Origin: an archaeon
GTDB lineage: Archaea > Asgardarchaeota > Hermodarchaeia > Hermodarchaeales > Hermodarchaeaceae
NCBI GenBank assembly: GCA_016550425.1
Contig: JABXGS010000161.1
Span: forward strand, 1-23,956
Direction: 5' to 3'
DNA: 23,956 nucleotides
Of this stretch, positions 1 through 5,712 are shown in pieces; position 1 is the first letter of the stretch; every line of letters starts with the position of its first letter. A program made the translations under genes and the position numbers. Under the pieces are notes generated by a model. It saw only the letters and a list, made by a program, of their open reading frames with translations, was not told the DNA's origin and did not search any database.

Positions 1-252
1 AAAATGACAGGAATAAAGTTAGAAAACATGAAACGGGCTGGAGCTGAAGCCTTAGTACTCATTTGTCCAGCATGTACTCTTCAATTCGATTTAATGCAAC
101 GTCTCGCATTACGCGGCTTTGAAGATAAAACACCACTTCCCGTTTTTTATTACCCCGAGCTCCTGAACCTTGCCTTAGGGACTCCTCCCCAAAAACTTGG
201 GTTTAGTGATCATCGAGTCAATGTTGACCCAATTTTATCGAAGCTCATTTGA
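1..252 (+). CDS. HdrB-like CCG-domain protein, C-terminal fragment
   Basis: This is the 3' end of a gene that enters the window already open; the reading frame is open from base 1, so the ATG at 4 is probably internal. The 83 visible residues carry the CCG-domain pattern of heterodisulfide reductase subunit B and related proteins: the cysteine pair in LICPACTLQFD, a Q/D-rich helix, then a Y(Y)PELLNLALG segment and a late FSDHRV motif. In HdrB, CCG cysteines bind a non-cubane 4Fe-4S cluster that splits disulfides (CoM-S-S-CoB in methanogens). Outside methanogens the same fold serves other thiol or quinone electron-transfer complexes, so the substrate cannot be named. A partner HdrC or HdrA gene, if any, would lie upstream of the window. 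Confidence 0.8.
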   Translation, partial: KMTGIKLENMKRAGAEALVLICPACTLQFDLMQRLALRGFEDKTPLPVFYYPELLNLALGTPPQKLGFSDHRVNVDPILSKLI

Positions 253-296
253 GCTCCGAGGCTAATCTGTTTATAACGTTTGCAAATAACTTGTTA

Positions 297-319
297 AAAC
301 TGGTTTCTCTTGCCAGTTT
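297..319 (+). terminator. Hairpin after the HdrB-like gene
   Basis: A perfect 7-bp stem, AAACTGG (297-303) with CCAGTTT (313-319), has a 9-nt pyrimidine-rich loop and is followed by an AT-rich run (AGCCTTTATT). It lies 45 bp past the stop of the HdrB-like gene and upstream of the next promoter-like box. It could act as a transcription end or mRNA-stabilising hairpin. Archaeal termination mostly relies on T-runs and this one is weak, so the role is uncertain. Confidence 0.35.
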
Positions 320-388
320 AGCCTTTATTCAGAAGAAGGTGTAATTGAGATTTCCCTAATGGTTCCAAAAGTCTCTTTTGTTAAACAT

Positions 389-396
389 CTATATAC
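389..396 (+). promoter_or_regulatory. TATA-like box for the 4Fe-4S protein gene
   Basis: CTATATAC lies 30 bp before the ATG at 426, the spacing expected for an archaeal TATA box with a transcript starting a few bases before the start codon. This position argues against the in-frame TTG at 378, which would lie upstream of the box. Confidence 0.45.
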
Positions 397-425
397 TCGA
401 TGTAGTTCATAGGTTGGAGCGTCTT

Positions 426-1160
426 ATGTTAAATTCATTAGCTGTAGAAATTCGCGATAATGCTGCTAAATGGGGCGCAGACCTTGTGGGTTTTGCTCCG
501 ATCGAACGCTTTAATCGATATCCACCAGAAAATCGTCCGACCTTTTCTTTATCCTCTGCACGAACAGTCATCGTATTAGGTCTCCAAATGGTGGACCCCC
601 TCCTTGATCTCTGGCTTCATGCCCCACCCACTACAGGGGTAGGGCGTTCACCAACAGGTCGAGCTTTTGAGGATGAGATTCTTCTAGCAATTTCGTATCG
701 ACTAGCATTGGATATGTATAAGCGGAAAATTGAAGCTAAGGTTCTTCCCTATGGCCCGTCACCTCAGAAGGAGCACACCGGATTTATCTATCTCAAAGAA
801 GCTGGAGTATTGGCGGGTCTTGGAGTCATCGGGAAGAACAATCTTTTAATTACCCCTGAATTTGGTCCACGAATCCGACTACGGGCTATTGCAATTTCCG
901 AAGAGTTACCTCCAAGCAAAATTATCACAGAAAATCCTTGGTGTCCAGGTTGTGATGATTGTATTCGCGCGTGTCCAGTTAATGCCCTTGAGGATGGAAA
1001 ATACGACAAAGAACGTTGTCTGACGAGTCCACACCATCAACGACAACTTTCTCCCAGTGCAGAATTGTGGTGCACACGTTGTAGCTGTGTATGTCCGGTT
1101 GGTGCACGAGTGCCCTGTGATGATACCATCAAAATCCATCCTATTTCACTAAACAGGTGA
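426..1160 (+). CDS. Two-cluster 4Fe-4S protein, epoxyqueuosine reductase (QueG)-like
   Basis: A 244-residue cytoplasmic iron-sulfur protein. The N-terminus (AKWGADLVGFAPIERF) matches the opening of the QueG/reductive-dehalogenase-like family, with a central GVIGKNNLLITPEFGPR segment. The C-terminal ferredoxin-like domain has C173, C176, C179 and C183 (CPGCDDCIRACP), then C198 and C216-C223 (CTRCSCVCP), enough for two 4Fe-4S clusters. True QueG reduces epoxyqueuosine in tRNA using cobalamin. At 244 residues this protein is much shorter than typical QueG (about 350-380) and belongs to a group common in anaerobes whose substrate is not established. The start is ATG 426, with GGAG at 415-418 and a TATA-like box at 389-396. 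A TTG at 378 would add 16 residues that do not look conserved. The next gene follows on the same strand after 52 bp, so co-transcription is likely. Confidence 0.75.
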   Translation: MLNSLAVEIRDNAAKWGADLVGFAPIERFNRYPPENRPTFSLSSARTVIVLGLQMVDPLLDLWLHAPPTTGVGRSPTGRAFEDEILLAISYRLALDMYKRKIEAKVLPYGPSPQKEHTGFIYLKEAGVLAGLGVIGKNNLLITPEFGPRIRLRAIAISEELPPSKIITENPWCPGCDDCIRACPVNALEDGKYDKERCLTSPHHQRQLSPSAELWCTRCSCVCPVGARVPCDDTIKIHPISLNR

Positions 1161-1212
1161 GGTTTTAAGTACCCCCTCTATGGAAGGAACACTACGTCAC
1201 GGAGGTATCTTT

Positions 1213-2577
1213 GTGTCTCAACATGACTTAATCGTTGTTGGAGCTGGACCTGCTGGTGCGCATCTCGCGAAAGAGACAGCCCAACTTGGATTAGATGTCT
1301 TAGTCTTAGAACGGTTACCAAAAAATCGTGTAGGTGACAAAGTCTGTGGTGAAGGCATCGCGCTACATCATCTAAAAAATGCGGGCATCCCATACCCCGC
1401 TGGCAAGGAACTTGGCAATGTGATTAATGGTATTGACATCTATCAGCCAAGTATGGAGAACTATATCACCATCAGCCAACGTGTTGAAGGCGAACCCTGT
1501 GACGGGTGGACCATCGATCGCATCCATTTTGGACAACGACTCCTAGGTTACGCAGAAGAGGCGGGTGCTAAAATCCAGGATAACGCCCATGTTCTTGAAC
1601 CTCTATCTGATAATGGTACCATCACTGGGGTGAAATACAAAGACACGAAGACAAACCGCCTAAACGAAGTTTACGCCAAAGTTACCGTTGATGCCAGTGG
1701 TATGTCTGCAACGCTCCGACGAAAACTGAATGATCCACTCATAGAACAAACTGTTGAACTTCGGGATCAAGCTGTTTGCTACCGGGAAATTCTCGAACTT
1801 CAAGAGCCCTTCAAACCAGCTGATCGGTGCTGGATTATTATGGACGACCGCTATAGCCCTGGTGGCTATGTCTGGATTTTTCCACGGGGAGGTAGAATTG
1901 CTAACGTTGGACTTGGCACTCAGGGCGGTCAAGGTCATCGACCCAAGGAGCTGTATAAGCATTTTCTCACAACTAACTCCATTTTCAAAAATGCAAAGGT
2001 GATTCATGGGGGTGGAGGCGCCGCACCCATCCGGAGACCTCTTTGGAGTTACGTCACCAACGGAATTGCATTCATTGGAGATAGTGGTTGTATGTGTAAT
2101 CCCATTCATGGTGGCGGCATCGGATCTGCTATTGAGGCAGGACATGTGTTAGCTCCAGTTATCAAACAGGCAGTTGAAGCAAACGATGTCTCAACCTCTG
2201 GTCTTTGGAGATTCAATGTTGCGTACAATCGAGAACATTATGGGCAAAAGATCGCCTCGTTGGATTTGATGCGGCATCTTCTTCAGGAAGTTGGCAATGA
2301 TGAATTTGATTATGTAATCAATAATCGCATTCTGACAACTGAGGACCTGATGCGAGCGAACGCGGGTGAAGGGATTCAGTTATCTGCCCTTGATAAGGCA
2401 GGACGCCTTTTTCGTGGTCTTCGCAAACTGGGACTACTCCGCCGAATTCAAAAGGTGTCAGAAGCAATGCGCAAAATGCTTTCTCTTTACCAGAACTTTC
2501 CCGAAGCTCCTGATACATTCGAATCTTGGAAACAACGCGTCATCACACTCTATCAAGATTTAGGCTTTCAACCATAG
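1213..2577 (+). CDS. Geranylgeranyl reductase-family FAD oxidoreductase
   Basis: A 454-residue flavoprotein. It opens with the Rossmann dinucleotide motif VVGAGPAGAHLAKE, followed by LVLERLPKN and GDKVCGEGI. It has the YVWIFP motif near the middle that is diagnostic of geranylgeranyl reductases, and the second FAD motif GDSGCMCNPIHGGGIGSA. In archaea, family members saturate the isoprenoid chains of membrane ether lipids or of quinones. Chain and regiospecificity cannot be read from sequence. The start chosen is GTG 1213, because a strong SD (GGAGGT, 1201-1206) sits 6 nt before it and the Rossmann strand begins at once. The upstream in-frame ATG at 1180 has no SD and would add 11 unconserved residues. 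A T-run at 2613-2618 follows the stop. The neighbouring Fe-S protein could feed it electrons, but that is inference. Confidence 0.85.
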   Translation: MSQHDLIVVGAGPAGAHLAKETAQLGLDVLVLERLPKNRVGDKVCGEGIALHHLKNAGIPYPAGKELGNVINGIDIYQPSMENYITISQRVEGEPCDGWTIDRIHFGQRLLGYAEEAGAKIQDNAHVLEPLSDNGTITGVKYKDTKTNRLNEVYAKVTVDASGMSATLRRKLNDPLIEQTVELRDQAVCYREILELQEPFKPADRCWIIMDDRYSPGGYVWIFPRGGRIANVGLGTQGGQGHRPKELYKHFLTTNSIFKNAKVIHGGGGAAPIRRPLWSYVTNGIAFIGDSGCMCNPIHGGGIGSAIEAGHVLAPVIKQAVEANDVSTSGLWRFNVAYNREHYGQKIASLDLMRHLLQEVGNDEFDYVINNRILTTEDLMRANAGEGIQLSALDKAGRLFRGLRKLGLLRRIQKVSEAMRKMLSLYQNFPEAPDTFESWKQRVITLYQDLGFQP

Positions 2578-2612
2578 CCAGTAAATCCCAGACCGTGATG
2601 TTGCACGTGACG

Positions 2613-2618
2613 TTTTTT
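2613..2618 (+). terminator. T6 run after the GGR-like gene
   Basis: TTTTTT lies 36 bp after the stop at 2577. Oligo-T tracts are the usual intrinsic termination signal in archaea. The same AT-rich stretch (TTTTTTATTCATATC) could also be the TATA region for the WD40 gene, whose start is about 70 bp downstream. Confidence 0.35.
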
Positions 2619-2689
2619 ATTCATATCACACCATGTTTAAACTAGAGTATAGCCCTCATAGTATTGGCTGGGTATATTTGGTGAATATC

Positions 2690-3586
2690 ATGGAACCCCC
2701 AATTGTAATTGACGCACATACTCGGCATGTTTCAGGAGTAATTTTTTCACCCGATAATACTATGCTCCTTTCGTCTGGCATGGATAATCTAGTCCAAGCA
2801 TGGGCTACAGAAGAATGGACACAACAACACACCTTCTTTGGTCACACAAATAGCGTGAATGCACTGGCAATAACGCCGCAAGGTGATTTTTTAATTACAG
2901 GTTCTACTGATACGACAGTTCGGGTTTGGGTTTTTCCATCCGGAGAAGTTGAACATACACTCAGTGGACATAAGAAAACGGTATCGGCTGTCGCAGTGTC
3001 AGCATCGGGTAAATACATCGCTTCCGGGTCCTACGATGGTTATGTAAAGATTTGGGAGTTAGCCTCCGGTCAAGAAATCCTATCACTCACCGAATTTGGA
3101 CGAAATATCTCTTCTGTTGATTTTTCTCCTGACGATAAATATCTAGTAGCTGGAGGCTTGGGTGATGATGTTCACTTGTGGAGTTTTCCTTCTGGCGAGC
3201 TTGTTCAAAAAATAAAAGGACATGAGACCGCGGTCAACTCCGTAACCTTTTCTCCAAATGGAGAATTACTTGGATCGATAGGATATGAAGAAACTCTGAT
3301 TATCCGGGATACTCGAAATTGGAATCCCATTCATACCATTACCCTAGAATCACGGGCAAGTGATCTAACCTTTACAGCTGACAGCAAAAAAGTAGCTGCG
3401 GCTATTGATTATGGAGTCCGAATGTGGAATCTCCGAACCGGTGAAATCGATAGGCAATATGAGTTACCGATACAAGGTGTCTATACCGTAGCGGTCTCGC
3501 CCACGCGAAGATGGCTTGCAGTGGGTTCAGCAGATGGGAAGGTTAGAATCTGGCAAATTCGAAAATCACCAAAAAAGTCCAAATAA
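2690..3586 (+). CDS. WD40-repeat beta-propeller protein
   Basis: A 298-residue protein made almost wholly of seven WD40 repeats of about 40 residues, i.e. one complete seven-bladed propeller. Repeats begin near IDAHTRHVSG, FFGHTNSVNA, LSGHKKTVSA, TEFGRNISSV, IKGHETAVNS, LESRASDLTF and LPIQGVYTVA. Most end in a V.(I/V/A)W-type strand such as VRVW, VKIW, VHLW and VRIW; the fifth and sixth blades are the most degenerate. There is no enzyme domain, signal peptide or membrane segment, so it is probably a cytosolic scaffold. Start: ATG 2690 has GGTGA 5 nt upstream and begins right before the first blade. ATG 2633 is in frame but has no SD and adds 19 residues of no recognisable motif. It appears to be a single-gene unit, and the partner is unknown. 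Confidence 0.88.
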   Translation: MEPPIVIDAHTRHVSGVIFSPDNTMLLSSGMDNLVQAWATEEWTQQHTFFGHTNSVNALAITPQGDFLITGSTDTTVRVWVFPSGEVEHTLSGHKKTVSAVAVSASGKYIASGSYDGYVKIWELASGQEILSLTEFGRNISSVDFSPDDKYLVAGGLGDDVHLWSFPSGELVQKIKGHETAVNSVTFSPNGELLGSIGYEETLIIRDTRNWNPIHTITLESRASDLTFTADSKKVAAAIDYGVRMWNLRTGEIDRQYELPIQGVYTVAVSPTRRWLAVGSADGKVRIWQIRKSPKKSK

Positions 3587-3610
3587 GCCTAAACGCAATT
3601 ACCAAAATAG

Positions 3611-3822
3611 AAGTGTTGGAGGCCTCACCAACCGAAGCTATAGCGCTGGAAGGGTCATCGGTTCTCCCCTGATGCTTCCCAGGCATCTGCTGCTGTTACT
3701 AATCGGAAAAGGAGCGAGGGCGTCGGAGGTTAAGCGGCGCCCTCCGCCAAGAGGCAACGCCAAGAGTATTGCCTAATATGGAATCGTTAGTAACAGGTAA
3801 CAACGGGTGTTGGTTATTTTTT
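3611..3822 (+). ncRNA. Candidate structured RNA of unknown class
   Basis: A GC-rich stretch in the convergent gap between the WD40 gene and the membrane-protein gene has a dense set of complementary arms. A closing helix ACCAAC 3627-3632 pairs with GTTGGT 3809-3814. A bulged hairpin has CTGGAAG 3646-3652 with CTTCCCAG 3675-3682, continued by CATC/GATG. A perfect 10-bp helix CTGTTACTAA 3693-3702 / TTAGTAACAG 3787-3796 encloses two hairpins: GAGGGCG 3716-3722 / CGCCCTC 3738-3744 and AGGCAA 3752-3757 / TTGCCT 3769-3774. The closing helix is followed directly by TATTTTTT (T6 at 3817-3822), a termination signal on this strand. A weak TATA-like AAATAAG lies near 3581-3587, so the 5' end near 3611 is an estimate. 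RNase P, SRP RNA, 5S rRNA and tRNA signatures were looked for and not found. The + strand is preferred but not proven. Confidence 0.5.
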
Positions 3823-3835
3823 AAAGGGCTGGTGT

Positions 3836-3842
3836 AAAAAAA
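3836..3842 (-). terminator. T7 run (minus strand) after the GT-C-like gene
   Basis: An A7 tract on the top strand reads as TTTTTTT on the minus strand, 32 bp past the stop of the membrane-protein gene at 3874. That position fits archaeal oligo-T termination. It separates that transcript from the structured RNA on the other strand. Confidence 0.45.
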
Positions 3843-3873
3843 GGCACATCAAATACCCAATCGTTTCTGTGTG

Positions 3874-5079
3874 CTAATGTGAAGCGATATTGCTCAGCGA
3901 TGGTCTGGTCAACTGTTGTTTTAATATGGATCGGACATCAGTCCAACTTAAGGCAACAAGAAGGGAGAATCCTACATAAGAAGCTCCAAACCATCGCCAG
4001 ATTGCATAATCCATCCAATATAACGCAAAATCGTTGATATGGGTGGTGGCTGCAAAGAAAATGGGAACTAGCCAAAGTGTAACAGCAAGGCCAAGAAATG
4101 AGATGGGCGGGGTCTGGCGGGTTTGAATTAGCCTAATTATCCACCAGCCGAGTGTACCCCAGACCAGAATCATTTGGAACACTAAAATGGCGTAGAAAAT
4201 GGGAATAGGCAAAATCGCTGGAACTGGATTAGTCGGATAATAACCATCAAAGGTTACGGGTGCTAAGACATTAAATGCGAGGACTCCAAAGCCGAACCAG
4301 AGAAAGGCACCAAGGTTATGAACGAATTCGGGTAAACTTGCAGTCAGCATCATCGATGGATCTGGGGTTGGCTGAGCAATGATAGTATGAACCAGATACA
4401 AAATCAGCGATACTGCAACTAGACCTGAGACACTTCCTACTGCTCGCCATTGACGACGTAACAGGAAAAAGATAAGAATTGCTGGTAGTGCGAAAATGAA
4501 TGTCTCTTTAATAAGAAATGCAAAAGCGATGAATCCACCCGCAAGCAAGGGCCGGCCTTTCCACGCCCAATACACTGACAAAATTGTGAAGGGCATAGCA
4601 AATAATGCAATTTGAAAGAGCGGTATCACATTAAAAAAGAAAGCATATTGCACGAAACTTGCAGCTAGTGCAGCCCAACCTGAATTCGTAATCTGGTTAA
4701 CTACCCAAAACGTTAGCACCAAGTTCAACGCTGCAGCAAATACACAAAGAACACTAAGAGGAAAAACAAAACTAGTTCCTGCCCAACCCGTTAGAAATGC
4801 TATTGGGTAAAATACCAAGGGTGTGCGATAAATCCTCAGATCACCCAGATCTCCGGTAATAAATGCTGCATGCCGCCAGGCAGTATAGAAGTCTTCGCCA
4901 TTCAGCATGTAATAAATTACCGTTTTGTGCATCGTATCATCATCAAGGGCAAGGCGGGGTACAAACTCTGTTCCCCATGAATAGGAAAGAAACACCATCC
5001 AGATTAGACTGCATACAGAAAGAAAAACGATGAACGCTGCTATTCCTTCTCGTCGAAGAAAGTCTGTAAGCGAAGGCAC
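3874..5079 (-). CDS. GT-C-like polytopic membrane protein, putative glycosyltransferase
   Basis: A 401-residue integral membrane protein with roughly ten to eleven hydrophobic segments. After the first segment comes a loop with an acidic cluster (LALDDDTMHKTVIY), then GEDFYTAWRHA and RIYRTPLVFYPIAFLTG. This resembles GT-C glycosyltransferases (ArnT/PMT/GT87-like), in which acidic residues of the first outer loop are catalytic and a polyprenyl-phosphate sugar is the donor. The similarity is one of layout; no subfamily motif is clear, so transport or another lipid-linked function remains possible. The start is a GTG at 5079, with a TATA-like box (ATTATATTC, 5114-5106 on the minus strand) about 27-30 bp upstream, implying a nearly leaderless mRNA. 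It lies 123 bp downstream of the HTH gene on the same strand but appears to have its own promoter. Confidence 0.55.
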   Translation of the reverse strand: MPSLTDFLRREGIAAFIVFLSVCSLIWMVFLSYSWGTEFVPRLALDDDTMHKTVIYYMLNGEDFYTAWRHAAFITGDLGDLRIYRTPLVFYPIAFLTGWAGTSFVFPLSVLCVFAAALNLVLTFWVVNQITNSGWAALAASFVQYAFFFNVIPLFQIALFAMPFTILSVYWAWKGRPLLAGGFIAFAFLIKETFIFALPAILIFFLLRRQWRAVGSVSGLVAVSLILYLVHTIIAQPTPDPSMMLTASLPEFVHNLGAFLWFGFGVLAFNVLAPVTFDGYYPTNPVPAILPIPIFYAILVFQMILVWGTLGWWIIRLIQTRQTPPISFLGLAVTLWLVPIFFAATTHINDFALYWMDYAIWRWFGASYVGFSLLVALSWTDVRSILKQQLTRPSLSNIASH

Positions 5080-5105
5080 AGAGACTACACCACTCTATCA
5101 ATGGA

Positions 5106-5114
5106 GAATATAAT
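5106..5114 (-). promoter_or_regulatory. TATA-like box for the GT-C-like gene
   Basis: On the minus strand this reads ATTATATTC. Its centre is about 31 bp before the GTG at 5079, placing the transcription start at or a few bases before the start codon. There is no SD, which fits a leaderless transcript. Confidence 0.5.
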
Positions 5115-5202
5115 GTTCTTCTATTTGAAGAGTAACCATTCAAAAGATTTCGGCATCACGAGGGAATTAGATGTTCAAAAAGTGTCGCCAACTGTTAGCC
5201 TT

Positions 5203-5517
5203 TTACACATCACAAACAGTACAGGATTTACGAACGGTTTGACAAATGTTACAGACCCCTTTCGTAATTTGCTCTTCTGTAAGCGAGCCTTTACTAATTT
5301 TACGCGCAAGTTCTTCAATAGTTTCTTGGACGTCTTTTCCTAAATCAACAGATGAACCGCGCTCTCCTTTCATATAATGCGAGATGGTGGCTTCAGTAGT
5401 TCCCAAGATTTTAGATACTTGGACTTGAGTCATTCCCTGCTTAACTAAGGCTTGCGCTAGCGAGGATTTAATCGCTGGAAGTGCCTTCCAAACTACAGTT
5501 TCACAAGGAAATGCCAT
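5203..5517 (-). CDS. Small HTH regulator, COG2522-like, with C-terminal CXXC pairs
   Basis: A 104-residue predicted DNA-binding protein. The start MAFPCETVVWKALPAIKSSL is typical of the archaeal COG2522 family. It is followed by an XRE-like helix-turn-helix (MTQVQVSKILGTTEATISHY) near residues 30-50 with the KGERG tail. The C-terminus holds two CXXC pairs (CNICQTVRKSCTVC), a likely zinc or Fe-S site that could make DNA binding metal- or redox-responsive (inference). Start: ATG 5517, preceded by GAGGT 7 nt upstream. A TTG at 5547 would add 10 residues and lies inside the promoter box. The TATA-like box is at 5546-5554. Overlapping inverted repeats at 5552-5571 touch that box, so autoregulation is plausible. 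It diverges from the helicase gene, which it might also control. Confidence 0.8.
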   Translation of the reverse strand: MAFPCETVVWKALPAIKSSLAQALVKQGMTQVQVSKILGTTEATISHYMKGERGSSVDLGKDVQETIEELARKISKGSLTEEQITKGVCNICQTVRKSCTVCDV

Positions 5518-5545
5518 ATCTAAAACCTCTGTATTATGTGTAGCC

Positions 5546-5554
5546 AATATATTA
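5546..5554 (-). promoter_or_regulatory. TATA-like box for the HTH regulator
   Basis: The top-strand AATATATTA reads TAATATATT on the minus strand and is centred 33 bp before the ATG at 5517. The predicted transcription start is near 5523-5527. The flanking inverted repeat begins inside this box. Confidence 0.5.
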
Positions 5555-5571
5555 ACAATGTTAAGATTGTT
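5552..5571. promoter_or_regulatory. Candidate operator: overlapping inverted repeats
   Basis: TTAACA (5552-5557), one base, then TGTTAA (5559-5564) form a perfect 13-bp palindrome. AACAAT (5554-5559) and ATTGTT (5566-5571) form a second inverted repeat with a 6-bp spacer. Both overlap or abut the upstream edge of the TATA-like box of the HTH gene, where the TFB-recognition element would be. An archaeal regulator bound here would block or aid TBP/TFB recruitment. Confidence 0.4.
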
Positions 5572-5667
5572 TAGTGTGGCTCAAATGTTCAATTTAAGTC
5601 TTAGCCACTCACTAATCCACCTCTCTTTAAAGCGCAAGCTGGTTCTTCCCAACGTGGTTTTCCATAA

Positions 5668-5677
5668 TTATATAAAT
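5668..5677 (+). promoter_or_regulatory. TATA box for the helicase gene
   Basis: TTATATAAAT is the best TATA match in the window. It is centred about 41 bp before GTG 5713 and 50 bp before GTG 5722. The predicted transcription start is near 5698-5700, giving a leader of roughly 13-24 nt. Confidence 0.6.
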
Positions 5678-5712
5678 CCAAGTTCAAAACCCAAGTTGGC
5701 ATTCAACCGTGG

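Noticed and set aside
1180..1212. ATG at 1180 as the start of the geranylgeranyl reductase-like gene.
   Set aside because: No SD before it and the extra 11 residues are outside the fold; GTG 1213 has a strong SD at proper spacing.
3718..3740. GGAGGTTAAGC at 3725-3735 resembles the GGAAGUUAAGC segment of 5S rRNA.
   Set aside because: The rest of the 5S pattern (CGAAC before it, the loop E/helix IV AGUACU region after it, and terminal stem at 5S length) is missing, and the local pairing is different.
3611..3822. RNase P RNA or SRP RNA for the structured region.
   Set aside because: No GAGGAAAGUC-type conserved region I and no ACAGAAAC-type region V on either strand; no SRP helix-8 GGAAGG...AGCAG element; total length is short for SRP RNA.
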